Made by a program: the position numbers and the translations under genes | Source of the DNA: Firmicutes bacterium UBA4795 | GTDB taxonomy: Bacteria; Bacillota; Desulfotomaculia; Desulfotomaculales; Nap2-2B | Length of the DNA stretch: 64,000 nucleotides | Direction: 5' to 3' | Assembly: GCA_002402825.1 (NCBI GenBank) | Contig: DHGP01000018.1 | Coordinates: 1 to 64,000, forward strand | The notes under the pieces: generated by a model | Databases searched by the model: none | What the model was told of the DNA's origin: nothing | Seen by the model: only the letters and a program-made list of their open reading frames with translations | Part shown: piece after piece, positions 43,260-52,266 of the stretch | Layout: every line of letters begins with the position of its first letter | Position numbering within the stretch: the stretch's first letter is position 1

Positions 43260-44369
43260 ATGAGACATATAAAACAACCATCAGATTTTATTCTTTTTCT
43301 TACCGTGCTTATACTTTTAAGTATAGGAATTGTGATGGTATTTAGCGCCAGTTGTTATTATGCTATGTTTCCTCCTTTTAATAATCCTTACTATTTTTTT
43401 ACCCGCCAGCTAATTTATGCTGGCCTGGGCTTGATTGTCTTGTTTTTTTTCTGGCACTATGATTACCAGCACCTTAAAAAATGGTCTAGTTTTTTATTGA
43501 TTTTAGCCTTTATTCTTTTGACGGCCGTCTTAATTCCCGGCCTTGGGGTGGAAAAACTGGGTGCCCAGCGTTGGTTAAAAATAGGGTCTTTAAGTTTTCA
43601 ACCTTCTGAATTGGCCAAACTTTGTTTGGTAATTTTTATGGCTTACGGCTTATCCCGTTACCCGGAAAAGGTGTTTAATTTTTGGCGGGGAGTTTTTCCT
43701 TACTTGTTAATTTTAGGCCTTGCCGCTGGCTTAATTATGAAGCAGCCTGATTTAGGCACCACCGTGACCCTGGCTGGAACAGTCTTTATTATGCTCTTTG
43801 TGGCGGGAGCAAGGATTAAACACCTGGCGGCCCTGGTCACCTTGGGAATAGGGGCAGTTGCGCTGGCAATATGGCAGGAACCTTACCGGTTGAAACGTTT
43901 TCTTGCTTTTTTGAATCCCGAAAAAGACCCAACCGGCAGCGGTTGGCATATTTTAAATTCCTTGTTATCTTTAGGCTCAGGGGGACTTTTAGGTACCGGC
44001 TTAGGTCAGGGACGACATTCCAAGTTCCTTTATCTGCCCATCAGGGAAGCAGATTTTATTTTTGCGGTAATTGGCGAGGAATTAGGCTTTATTGGCGCTT
44101 GTTTAGTTATTATCTTATTTCTTATTTTTATTTGGCGCGGTTTCAGAATTGCTATTATTTCTCCCGACCCCTTTGGTAGCTTGCTGACCACAGGTATTGT
44201 TGGTGGTATTGCCATCCAGGCAATTATAAACATTGGGGTAGTAACCAGCACCCTGCCTATTACGGGCATTACCCTTCCCTTTATCAGTTTTGGCGGCACC
44301 TCGCTGGTTTTTACGTTGGCCGGGGTAGGAATTTTGCTTAATATTTCCCGGCATACAAGGAGAGTTTAA
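43260..44369 (+). CDS. ftsW: SEDS glycosyltransferase FtsW/SpoVE
   Basis: 369 residues, about ten membrane helices. Polymerises lipid II with its cognate class B PBP. GIVMVFSASCYYAM at the start, LKIGSLSFQPSELAKL, GLGQGRHSKFLYLPIREADFIFAVIGEELGF (shown in parts) and TLPITGITLPFISFGGTSL at the end are family signatures. Position between murD and murG is normal; vegetative FtsW and sporulation SpoVE cannot be told apart. Confidence 0.93.
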   Translation: MRHIKQPSDFILFLTVLILLSIGIVMVFSASCYYAMFPPFNNPYYFFTRQLIYAGLGLIVLFFFWHYDYQHLKKWSSFLLILAFILLTAVLIPGLGVEKLGAQRWLKIGSLSFQPSELAKLCLVIFMAYGLSRYPEKVFNFWRGVFPYLLILGLAAGLIMKQPDLGTTVTLAGTVFIMLFVAGARIKHLAALVTLGIGAVALAIWQEPYRLKRFLAFLNPEKDPTGSGWHILNSLLSLGSGGLLGTGLGQGRHSKFLYLPIREADFIFAVIGEELGFIGACLVIILFLIFIWRGFRIAIISPDPFGSLLTTGIVGGIAIQAIINIGVVTSTLPITGITLPFISFGGTSLVFTLAGVGILLNISRHTRRV

Positions 44370-44374
44370 GTAAA

Positions 44375-45493
44375 TTGAAAACACGATTTATTGTCAGCGG
44401 CGCCGGCACAGGGGGTCATATTTACCCTGCCCTGGCCATAGCTAAAGGCTTAAAAGAAAAATATCCGGGTTCAGAGATTCTCTTTGTGGGGGGTAGTTAC
44501 GGCCTGGAAGGCAAGCTGGTTCCTCAAGCCGGTTTTCAATTAAAAATTATTTCCGCCGCAGGTTTTAAACGTAAATTTACGCTGCAGAATTTAACTATCC
44601 TGGGAAAAGCAATTATATCACTTAGTAAGGCCTGGCAAATTATTCGCCACTTTCGACCCCAGGTGGTAGTGGGTACGGGGGGCTATGTATGTGGTCCGGT
44701 AGTTTTAGCCGCAGTGTTATGTGGTATTCCCACCCTTATCCACGAACAAAATGCCTATCCCGGCTTAACCAGCCGCATATTAGCTTATTTTGCCCGGGGA
44801 ATTGCCGTAACTTTTGCGGATTCAAAAAAATATTTTCCCCGTACCAAATGGCTTGAGGTAACCGGTTTACCCGTCCGCTCAGAATTGGTAAATATGCAAA
44901 TCCAACCGGAAGAGGCGCGCCAGCGGTTAGGCCTGCCCGTAAAAAAACGGTTGATTTTATCCTTTGGAGGAAGTCAGGGGGCCCAAAGTATTAACCGGGC
45001 CATGTTGCAATTGTTAAAGATTTTTCAAGCCAATAAAGAAGAGTATTTTTTACACGTTACGGGTCCCGATCAATACAAAGATTTTATAAATCAAGCCCGA
45101 CGTTTAGGATTAAAAATGACGAATAATGGTAATATTACCATTGTACCTTATCTTAATGAAATGCCCCTGGCCATGAAGGCAGCGGATTTAGCTGTTTGCC
45201 GGGCTGGTGCGTCAACCCTGGCTGAATTAACAGCGGCAGGTTTACCGGCTATTTTAATCCCCTATCCTTACGCCACAGGTAACCACCAGGAGTACAACGC
45301 CCGTTCAATAGTTAATCAGGGAGCCGCATTTTTAGTCCGGGAACAAGAATTAAGCGGAGCAAAGCTGGCTGAAATAATAAGGATGCTTTTTAATTCCCCA
45401 GATATTCTTAGCTCCATGGCCTGGAGCAGTAAAAAAATTGGTCGGCCTCAAGCCTTGGCTGATATTCTAGAAATGATTGCGACCTTTATTTAA
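44375..45493 (+). CDS. murG: Undecaprenyl-PP-MurNAc-pentapeptide-UDP-GlcNAc GlcNAc transferase MurG
   Basis: 372 residues, membrane-associated GT-B glycosyltransferase making lipid II. N-terminal GAGTGGHIYPALAIAKGLKE, VVGTGGYVCGPV, HEQNAYPGL, then LSFGGSQGAQSINRAM and AVCRAGASTLAEL with IPYPYATGNHQEYNA. TTG start behind AAGGAGAG, 5 bp after ftsW. Confidence 0.97.
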   Translation: MKTRFIVSGAGTGGHIYPALAIAKGLKEKYPGSEILFVGGSYGLEGKLVPQAGFQLKIISAAGFKRKFTLQNLTILGKAIISLSKAWQIIRHFRPQVVVGTGGYVCGPVVLAAVLCGIPTLIHEQNAYPGLTSRILAYFARGIAVTFADSKKYFPRTKWLEVTGLPVRSELVNMQIQPEEARQRLGLPVKKRLILSFGGSQGAQSINRAMLQLLKIFQANKEEYFLHVTGPDQYKDFINQARRLGLKMTNNGNITIVPYLNEMPLAMKAADLAVCRAGASTLAELTAAGLPAILIPYPYATGNHQEYNARSIVNQGAAFLVREQELSGAKLAEIIRMLFNSPDILSSMAWSSKKIGRPQALADILEMIATFI

Positions 45494-45597
45494 TTATTTA
45501 ATGGACAAGCTCATAATATTACCATTTTAACTTTATTAACACCTGGTTTGAAAAAAACATAAGATATAGAGGTTAAAACAAAAGGAGAGGAAAAATA

Positions 45598-47004
45598 TTG
45601 CCGGCAAAATTTGAACCCCTCAGACACGGCAAGAATCTGGTGCACTTTATTGGTATTGGGGGCACTGGAATGAGCGGCTTGGCTAAAATCTTACTGGAGT
45701 TGGGCTTTTCAGTATCCGGCTCAGATTTAGTAGCCACTCCGGTTACCAAGCGGCTGGAAACTCTAGGCGCTACTTGCTACATTGGGCATGAGGCTAAAAA
45801 TGTAACTAACCCAAGTCTAGTGGTAGTATCATCAGCCATTAAGCCTGATAATCCAGAGCTCAAAACGGCGCAAAAAAGGATGCTCCCGGTGATCCACCGC
45901 AGTGAATTACTGGCCTACCTGATGGAAAAACAAAAAGGTATTGCCGTTGCCGGTACGCACGGTAAGACCACCACCACTTCTATGTTAGCTCTGGTTTTGG
46001 AGAAAAATGGCCTTGATCCTACCGTGGTGGTAGGAGGAGAATTAAGCGACCTTGGAAGCAACGCCAAATTAGGGCAAGGTGAATACTTAGTTACCGAAGC
46101 TGATGAAAGCGATGGTTCTTTCTTAAAACTAAAGCCTGTCGCTTCCATAATTACCAATATTGAAGATGATCATCTTGATTATTACGGAAATATAAGCAAA
46201 ATAAAGGATGGTTTTAGCAAATTTATCTCCCGCACTACAGATACTGCATTTGTATGTCTAGATGATCCCCAGATAATTGAAGTTATAAATAACTGTAAGC
46301 TTCCTTTAGTTACATACGCCATTAATAATCAAAGGGCTGATTATGTCTTGAAAAACGTTCACTTGAACCCTAAAGGTTCGCGGGGAGAGGTTTTTTACCA
46401 CGGTCATTTGATGGGTTTACTTGAACTGGCTATTCCCGGACAACATAATCTGCTAAATGCTTTAGCCGCCCTGGCCGCAGCACGTTGGGTTGGCCTTGAT
46501 TTTGAACGAGTCGCCCTAGCCTTGCGCCATTTTTTGGGGGTAGGACGGCGCTTTCAGTTGCTTGGCGAGGTAAGGGGAATAAAAGTAGTGGATGATTATG
46601 CACATCATCCCAGTGAAATTAAAGCAACTCTGCAGGCTGCCAGGCAAATAAAGCCCCAAAGAATAATCAGCGTATTTCAACCTCACCGTTACACCCGAAC
46701 CTTGTTCCTGAGTGAACATTTTGGTTCTGCTTTTAAGCAAAGCGATTTAGTTATTGTAAGTGAAATTTACAGTGCGGGTGAAGCCTGTTTAAACGGGGTA
46801 AACGCCCAGTTAATTGTTAAAGCTATTTTACGGCAAGGCAATAAAGAAGTAAAATATATCGCGGACAAGAAAGAAATTGTCCCTTATTTAGCCGGGGTGA
46901 TTAGACCAGGAGATTTGGTGATAACCATCGGCGCCGGCGATATCTGGACTGTTGGCGAGGCCTTGGTAAAAAAATTAGGAGAGAAGCAACATGAACGCAA
47001 GTAA
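45598..47004 (+). CDS. murC: UDP-MurNAc-L-alanine ligase MurC
   Basis: 468 residues. Adds L-Ala to UDP-MurNAc. N-terminal VHFIGIGGTGMSGLAKILLE, ATP site AVAGTHGKTTTTSML, EADESDGSFLKL, DDYAHHPSEI and FQPHRYTRTL. TTG start behind GGAGAGG. Its last codons overlap the murB start. Confidence 0.97.
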   Translation: MPAKFEPLRHGKNLVHFIGIGGTGMSGLAKILLELGFSVSGSDLVATPVTKRLETLGATCYIGHEAKNVTNPSLVVVSSAIKPDNPELKTAQKRMLPVIHRSELLAYLMEKQKGIAVAGTHGKTTTTSMLALVLEKNGLDPTVVVGGELSDLGSNAKLGQGEYLVTEADESDGSFLKLKPVASIITNIEDDHLDYYGNISKIKDGFSKFISRTTDTAFVCLDDPQIIEVINNCKLPLVTYAINNQRADYVLKNVHLNPKGSRGEVFYHGHLMGLLELAIPGQHNLLNALAALAAARWVGLDFERVALALRHFLGVGRRFQLLGEVRGIKVVDDYAHHPSEIKATLQAARQIKPQRIISVFQPHRYTRTLFLSEHFGSAFKQSDLVIVSEIYSAGEACLNGVNAQLIVKAILRQGNKEVKYIADKKEIVPYLAGVIRPGDLVITIGAGDIWTVGEALVKKLGEKQHERK

Positions 47005-47959
47005 AAGCACAAGTGCAAGTAGGGACGGTTCTTCTTGCTTGCCTAATCGGGAGTTTAAAGCTGTCTATAAAGAATTAAAGCAGCTTTTGCCTGACCAGGT
47101 GCGCATACAAGAGCCAATGTCCCAACATACTACTTTTCGTATTGGCGGACCGGCGGATATTTTAGTTGAGCCCCGCACAATAGCTGCTTTAAGGGAAACA
47201 ATTTCTTACGCTAAAGTCAAAAATATCCCTGTCTTTGTTATGGGGGCCGGTTCCAACTTACTGATCCGTGACGGTGGAATCAGGGGCATGGTAGTAAAAA
47301 TAGGTCGTCACCTGGCCAGGATTAAAATAGATGGCGTTGTGGTTATGGCAGAAGCAGGAGCAACCCTGTCACACTTAGCCCTGACTTGCTGTCAAGCCAG
47401 CCTGGCCGGTTTTGAGTTTGCCGTCGGCATCCCTGGAACAGTGGGGGGTGCAGTCGTAATGAACGCTGGGGCAGAAGGTCGCGCCATGAGTGATGTAGTG
47501 CAGGAAGTTCTGGTTCTTAACCAGAAAGGTTGTTTTGATCGGCTGAAAAAAGAGGATTTGGGATTTGGCTACCGGAGCAGTAATTTATTAGATCACAATC
47601 AGATAGTGGTAGAAGTAGTTTGCCAGGGAACACCTGATCAAAAGGAACGTATTCAGGAAAGGCAAAAAAAACATCTCCACCACCGGCAGAATACCCAACC
47701 GCTTATGTACCCTAACGCCGGCAGTGTTTTTAAAAATCCTCCTGGTTTTACCGCCGGATACCTAATTGAACAGGCAGGAGCAAAGGGACGGCAAATTGGA
47801 GCAGCTAAAGTATCGTTAAAGCACGCTAATTTTATTATTAACTTAGGTATGGCACGGGCCAAAGAGGTGCAAGATCTTATATCCCAGGTTCAAGAAATGG
47901 TGAAGCAACGCTTTGGCATCCAATTGGCCTTAGAGATTCAAATAGTCGGAGAGGATTAA
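46991..47959 (+). CDS. murB: UDP-N-acetylenolpyruvoylglucosamine reductase MurB
   Basis: 322 residues, FAD-dependent. It has TTFRIGGPADILVEP, VMGAGSNLLIRDGGIRGMV, GIPGTVGGAVVMNAGAEG, then GFGYRSSNL with the proton-donor Ser, and PNAGSVFKNP. The stretch before PDQVRIQEPMSQHTTF is unusually long: residues ~9-16 (ASRDGSSC) are encoded by a GGGACGGTTCTT repeat arm. An alternative start downstream, at TTG/GTG codons near 47080-47100, would remove it. Confidence 0.95.
   Translation: MNASKSTSASRDGSSCLPNREFKAVYKELKQLLPDQVRIQEPMSQHTTFRIGGPADILVEPRTIAALRETISYAKVKNIPVFVMGAGSNLLIRDGGIRGMVVKIGRHLARIKIDGVVVMAEAGATLSHLALTCCQASLAGFEFAVGIPGTVGGAVVMNAGAEGRAMSDVVQEVLVLNQKGCFDRLKKEDLGFGYRSSNLLDHNQIVVEVVCQGTPDQKERIQERQKKHLHHRQNTQPLMYPNAGSVFKNPPGFTAGYLIEQAGAKGRQIGAAKVSLKHANFIINLGMARAKEVQDLISQVQEMVKQRFGIQLALEIQIVGED
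47015..47038. repeat. GGGACGGTTCTT repeat in the murB 5' end
   Basis: GCAAG (47015-47019) and CTTGC (47034-47038) flank AGGGACGGTTCTT. Same family as 10887-10966 and 20231-20264. In frame, near codons 9-16. Confidence 0.65.
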
Positions 47960-47964
47960 AAACA

Positions 47965-48085
47965 ACCTAGTTAAGAGGTAAGAGGTGAGCGGTTAGAAGT
48001 GAGAATTTCATATCTCATTTTTCAGTTAAGAATTTTAATTCCCACTTCTGACTTCTTACATCCCACTTCTCAGTTAAGAGGTGAA
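47965..48085. repeat. AAGTGGGA/TCCCACTTCT repeats between murB and murA
   Basis: GTTAAGAGGTAAGAGGTGAG, TTAGAAGTGAGAATT, AATTCCCACTTCTGACTTCT and TCCCACTTCTCAGTTAAGAG repeat the same word in both orientations. They fill most of the 130-bp gap and end on the murA ribosome binding site. Confidence 0.7.
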
Positions 48086-48089
48086 AAAA

Positions 48090-49337
48090 ATGGCCAAGTT
48101 TATAATTACCGGTGGTAACCGCCTAAAAGGAACTATAACCGTAAACGGCAGTAAAAATGCTACCTTGCCTATATTAGCTGCCAGCATTCTAGCCGCTGGT
48201 GAATGTATTATTCACGAAGTGCCGTATCTGCAGGACATTACTACCATGAGCAATGTGCTGGAAACTCTGGGAGCAAAAGTCAAACGGGAAGGAACTACTT
48301 TAATTATAAATACCCGTGATATTTATAGTTGGGAAGTAGGAGAAAATTTAATGCGCCAAATGCGGGCTTCTAACTTGGTCTTAGGCCCTTTATTGGGACG
48401 CTTTAAGCAGGTAAAAATTTCTTACCCTGGTGGCTGTAATATTGGTTCCCGGCCCATGAACTTACATCTAAAAGGCTTAAGGGCCTTAGGGGCCGACATA
48501 AACGAAAGATACGGCTATATTAACGTAAAGGCCAAAGACTTAAAGGGAACCGAAATACACCTGGATGTACCAAGTGTCGGGGCTACCGAAAATATTCTGA
48601 TGGCGGCGGTAATGGCTAAAGGAGTAACTATAATTAGAAACGCCGCCAGGGAACCAGAAATAGTTGATTTACAGAATTTTCTTAACTACCTGGGGGCAAA
48701 AATCAGAGGGGCCGGAACAAGTTTAATTAAAGTTGAAGGGACTACCTCCCTGCATGAGGCCGAACATACCGTTATTCCCGACCGTATTGAGGCAGGTACA
48801 TATTTAATTGGGACGGCAATTACCGGCGGAGACGTTACGGTAACCAACGTTATTCCGGAACATCTGGAATCACTACTGGCCAAGTTAAAAGAGATAGGGG
48901 TTAAGGTGGAGGTTAAAGATGAGGCCATAAACATAAGCTCAACTGGTTGCTTTAAAGCTACCAACATTAAAACAATGCCTTACCCTGGTTTTCACACGGA
49001 TTTGCAACCCCAAATGATGGCCTTGCTGACCCTGGCCCAGGGAACTAGTGTAATTACCGAAACAATCTTTGAAAACCGCTACCAGCACGTTAGTGAGTTA
49101 AGACGCTTGGGGGCTGAAATTACCGTAGAAGGGCAAACCGCCATCATTAAAGGAGTAAAAAAATTAAGCGGGGCATCTGTAGAAGCAACTGACTTAAGGG
49201 CTGGGGCAGCCTTATTATTGGCTGCCTTGGCCGCGGAAAACAGTACGGTCATTGAAGGGGTGGAACACATTGACCGTGGTTATGAACAAATGGAGAATAA
49301 ATACAATACTTTAGGAGCTAACATTATACGTGTTTAA
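48090..49337 (+). CDS. murA: UDP-N-acetylglucosamine 1-carboxyvinyltransferase MurA
   Basis: First committed step of peptidoglycan synthesis, adding enolpyruvate to UDP-GlcNAc. About 415 residues from ATG 48090, chosen over GTG 48081 because AAGAGGTG ends about seven bases before it and because MAKFIITGGNRLKG is the usual N terminus. Catalytic Cys in YPGGCNIGSRPMNLHLKGL; late FENRYQHVSELRRLGA. The fosfomycin-target Cys is retained. Confidence 0.97.
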   Translation: MAKFIITGGNRLKGTITVNGSKNATLPILAASILAAGECIIHEVPYLQDITTMSNVLETLGAKVKREGTTLIINTRDIYSWEVGENLMRQMRASNLVLGPLLGRFKQVKISYPGGCNIGSRPMNLHLKGLRALGADINERYGYINVKAKDLKGTEIHLDVPSVGATENILMAAVMAKGVTIIRNAAREPEIVDLQNFLNYLGAKIRGAGTSLIKVEGTTSLHEAEHTVIPDRIEAGTYLIGTAITGGDVTVTNVIPEHLESLLAKLKEIGVKVEVKDEAINISSTGCFKATNIKTMPYPGFHTDLQPQMMALLTLAQGTSVITETIFENRYQHVSELRRLGAEITVEGQTAIIKGVKKLSGASVEATDLRAGAALLLAALAAENSTVIEGVEHIDRGYEQMENKYNTLGANIIRV

Positions 49338-49447
49338 AGTTAAAATTTTTTTAACCTTATCTGGGACAAGTATTGTTTTGCTTTATTTTTTAAAAAATAT
49401 ATGATATAAGTTGCTTATGGATAAAACTTGATTTAAATACCGGATGA

Positions 49448-50308
49448 ATGAGGTTTTCAAGGAACAAACAACTAAAAAAATTTAAGTTAAACGCGGGAGA
49501 AAGCATATTTTTTATTTTCCTGGTTATTCTGGCGGCTTATATTTTCTGGCGGTCATCTTTATTTGAAGTTAAGGAAATTTTTGTCCAGGGCAACCATTCT
49601 TTAACCACCACCGAGATTGTAGCTTTATCCCGGATTAATGAGGGGACAAATATTTTTAAAGTTAATTTATCCCAGGCAGGCGAAAGAATTAAGGCTCTGC
49701 CGTTGGTTAAAGAAGTGCATTTAACCCGTAAATTTCCTTCCCAAATAATTATAGAAATAAAAGAACGCTACCCGGTGGCCTTGGTCCCGGTAAAGGGTGG
49801 TTTTGCAGAAGTAGATAGAGAAGGGGTATATTTAAGGCCAGGTAAAATAAGCTCTTCAGGACTGCCGGTAATAATGGTAACCAAAGAAAAAGCATCTAAT
49901 GGTAGGTCAATCAGCGGCACAGGCCAAGGGCAGGCTTCGGGAAGGCAGGATGCCTACCCTACAAGCCTACCTTCCCTTCAGCCTGTGGTTGACAGTAAAC
50001 CGGCCCAAGCTCTTAAACCAGGGCAGGTTTTTGACTTTCCCGGGTTAAAAATTGCTTTAAAAGTAATTAATGCCTTGCCCCGCGAATTAATAACCAGTCT
50101 TTCCGAAGTTTACGTGGACAAACAAGGACAAATATTCCTTTACCACTTAAGCGGGGTAGAATGTCGCTTGGGTCAACCGGTAAATATAACTAAGAAGGGG
50201 ATAATCCTTAACCAACTTTTTAGCCAGCTTAAAAACACGCGCCAGTTTGAATATATTGATATTTCCCTTGCCGGTTCACCGGTGGTAAAATATAAGGATG
50301 GTAAATAA
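49448..50308 (+). CDS. ftsQ: Cell division protein FtsQ/DivIB with POTRA domain
   Basis: 286 residues. One membrane helix (SIFFIFLVILAAYIFW), POTRA domain (FEVKEIFVQGNHSLTTTEIV) and the beta domain with AEVDREGVYL. Residues ~155-195 form an insertion that interrupts the beta domain; its core GQGQASGRQDAYPT is palindrome-encoded. Bridges FtsL/FtsB and FtsW-PBP. ATG start; ends overlapping the first DUF881 gene. Confidence 0.9.
   Translation: MRFSRNKQLKKFKLNAGESIFFIFLVILAAYIFWRSSLFEVKEIFVQGNHSLTTTEIVALSRINEGTNIFKVNLSQAGERIKALPLVKEVHLTRKFPSQIIIEIKERYPVALVPVKGGFAEVDREGVYLRPGKISSSGLPVIMVTKEKASNGRSISGTGQGQASGRQDAYPTSLPSLQPVVDSKPAQALKPGQVFDFPGLKIALKVINALPRELITSLSEVYVDKQGQIFLYHLSGVECRLGQPVNITKKGIILNQLFSQLKNTRQFEYIDISLAGSPVVKYKDGK
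49928..49967. repeat. GGCAGGATGCC repeat inside ftsQ
   Basis: Inner arms AGGCA/TGCCT (49943-49955) nested in GGCTT/AAGCC (49933-49967). About 34 bases match the copy at 51293 with one or two changes. Confidence 0.85.
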
Positions 50309-51017
50309 AGCTATATTTAAAAATAAAAGTATTTACTTTATAATGGCTTTTATTGCGCTAAGCCTGGGTTTTATTTTTGCTTTGCAGTTTCGCACTAATA
50401 CCATGGTTAAACAAAGTCCTCCCTTACAGCAAACACAAGAATTGGCGGCGCGTTTAAAAACTGCCCGGGAGGAAAATGAGGCTTTGCAAAACCGGGTGGA
50501 TAAATTACGCCGGCAATTAGACCAGGTTACCGATAGCTTTTACTTAACCACCCTGCACCAAGAATTAAGCAAAACCCGTATTGCGGCTGGAATGACGGAA
50601 TTAACCGGTCCTGGAATAGAAGTTACTCTTAGTGACAGTAATAAAAAAATTCAGCCTGGTGAAAATCCCAATCTTTATGTCTTGCACGATGAAGATATTT
50701 TAAAGGTTATTAATGAATTAAAGGCGGCCGGCGCAGAAGCTATAGCCCTTAATGGTCAGCGTCTTTTAGCCACCAGTGAGATTCGCTGTCTTGGTCCCAC
50801 CGTGCTTACTAATAAAAATCAGCGGCTTACTCCTCCCTTTGTAATTACGGCCATTGGTAATCCTGGTAATTTGGTTAACGCTTTGCAAATGCGCGGGGGA
50901 ATAGTGGATCAGCTTCGTTTCTGGGAAATTCAAGTAACGATTAAGTCTATGCCCAATATTATTATACCAGCTTATACCGGCCAGTTGCGCTTTGATTACG
51001 CCAAACCGGTAAGTTAA
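50298..51017 (+). CDS. DUF881 family protein (first of two)
   Basis: 239 residues. A membrane anchor (IYFIMAFIALSLGFIFALQF), a coiled coil (LKTAREENEALQNRVDKLRR) and the DUF881 domain with AAGMTELTGPGIEVTLSDS, LNGQRLLATSEIRCLGPTVL and IGNPGNLVNAL. DUF881 proteins usually sit near ftsZ or the small basic protein in Firmicutes and Actinobacteria; the biochemical role is unknown. Overlaps the end of ftsQ by 11 bp. Confidence 0.88.
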   Translation: MVNKAIFKNKSIYFIMAFIALSLGFIFALQFRTNTMVKQSPPLQQTQELAARLKTAREENEALQNRVDKLRRQLDQVTDSFYLTTLHQELSKTRIAAGMTELTGPGIEVTLSDSNKKIQPGENPNLYVLHDEDILKVINELKAAGAEAIALNGQRLLATSEIRCLGPTVLTNKNQRLTPPFVITAIGNPGNLVNALQMRGGIVDQLRFWEIQVTIKSMPNIIIPAYTGQLRFDYAKPVS

Positions 51018-51076
51018 CCGACGATTTTCGAATAACGAATTATAAATGGTAAAAAAACTGAAAAGGTGGGAATAAT

Positions 51077-51811
51077 ATGAACCAAAAATTATACCTTTCT
51101 GTTTTTTTAGTGGCCTTAATTATAGGTTTAATGGCGGCCTTGCAGTTCCGCACCACCAACTTTATAGAGCAAGGTGTTCCCCTTGGCCGATCCCAGGAAT
51201 TATCCGTTGATTTAAACCAGTTAAATGCAGAGAAAAAACAATTGGAGACAGAAGTTAAAGATTTAACGCAAAAAATTCAGCAGACCACTAAAGGACAGGC
51301 TTCGGGCAGGCAGGATGCCTACCCTACTTTGGCAAAAGAGGTTCTAGTAGGTGAATTAAAAAAAGCCCGATTAGGTGCTGGCCTGACCGCGGTATCGGGG
51401 CCGGGTATTGAAATAACCCTGGATAATCCTTCGGCTGAACAAAACAAAGGCCTGGAAGATACCATGTTTGCTATCCGGGATGAGGATTTACTGCACCTGG
51501 TAAACGAACTAAACGGGGCCGGAGCAGAAGCAGTGTCAATTAACGGACAAAGAATTCTGGCTACCAGTGAAATCCGTTGGGCCGCTCCTTTTATTAACGT
51601 TAATTTAACCAGAATAGCCCCGCCTTACCATATACTGACGATTGGTTCACCCAAAAATTTAACCAGCGCTTTAGAAATATCCGGTGGATTGGCTGAATAT
51701 TTACAAAGCCTTGGCGCGAAGGTAAAAATTCAACCTTATGAAAATTTAACCGTTCCTGGTTATACCGCCCCAATTGAGTTTCGCTACGCCAAACCAACAA
51801 AAGGAGAGTAG
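51077..51811 (+). CDS. DUF881 family protein (second) with a repeat-encoded insert
   Basis: 244 residues, a paralogue of the preceding protein: anchor (YLSVFLVALIIGLMAALQF), coiled coil, then GAGLTAVSGPGIEITLDNP, INGQRILATSEIRWAAPFI. Compared with its paralogue it has an extra stretch at residues ~73-84 (GQASGRQDAYPT) between the coiled coil and the domain, encoded by a palindromic repeat. 59 bp after the first copy; ATG behind AAAGGTGGG. Confidence 0.88.
   Translation: MNQKLYLSVFLVALIIGLMAALQFRTTNFIEQGVPLGRSQELSVDLNQLNAEKKQLETEVKDLTQKIQQTTKGQASGRQDAYPTLAKEVLVGELKKARLGAGLTAVSGPGIEITLDNPSAEQNKGLEDTMFAIRDEDLLHLVNELNGAGAEAVSINGQRILATSEIRWAAPFINVNLTRIAPPYHILTIGSPKNLTSALEISGGLAEYLQSLGAKVKIQPYENLTVPGYTAPIEFRYAKPTKGE
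51293..51330. repeat. GGCAGGATGCC repeat inside the second DUF881 gene
   Basis: AGGCA/TGCCT arms at 51308-51320. Reads GQASGRQDAYPT in frame, the same peptide as in FtsQ. Confidence 0.85.
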
Positions 51812-51816
51812 GTAAA

Positions 51817-52161
51817 GTGGGGATATTAGCCTGGGTAATAATTTTAGGAGGATTAGCCATTGGAGTATTGGTAGGTCTAAACGTTCCTTTTTTAATCCCT
51901 CAGCTATACGCTAAATATTTATCGGTAGCGATCCTGGCCGCTCTTGATTCGGTTTTTGGGGGCATAAGAGCAGCCATGGAAGACAGCTACGACAACACCA
52001 TTTTCCTGACGGGTTTTTTCAGCAATGCCTTGTTGGCTGCTGGTTTGGCTTTTATCGGGGAAAGACTAGGCATGGATTTATATCTGGCAGCCGTGGTTGC
52101 TTTTGGTGTTCGTCTTTTTCAAAACCTGGCCATTATCCGGCGTCATTTGCTTAAAAAATAA
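51817..52161 (+). CDS. sbp: Small basic protein (DUF1290)
   Basis: 114 residues with three or four membrane helices (GILAWVIILGGLAIGVLVGL; YLSVAILAALDSVFGGIRAA; FLTGFFSNALLAAGLAFIG). Matches the Sbp/DUF1290 family found beside ftsZ in Gram-positive bacteria; function unknown. GTG start behind AAAGGAGAG, 5 bp after the second DUF881 gene. Confidence 0.88.
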   Translation: MGILAWVIILGGLAIGVLVGLNVPFLIPQLYAKYLSVAILAALDSVFGGIRAAMEDSYDNTIFLTGFFSNALLAAGLAFIGERLGMDLYLAAVVAFGVRLFQNLAIIRRHLLKK

Positions 52162-52266
52162 CTTTTCTTTAAAAAAAGGAGAAACAATATAAATATTGAA
52201 ATTAAGACTTAAATTAGGGTACTCAAAAAAAGCTTAAATTAATTTAACCAAAAGGAGGCTTAAGCT

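Noticed and set aside
48081..48089. murA starting at GTG 48081
   Set aside because: The GTG is part of the ribosome binding site AAGAGGTG; ATG 48090 gives the usual N terminus.
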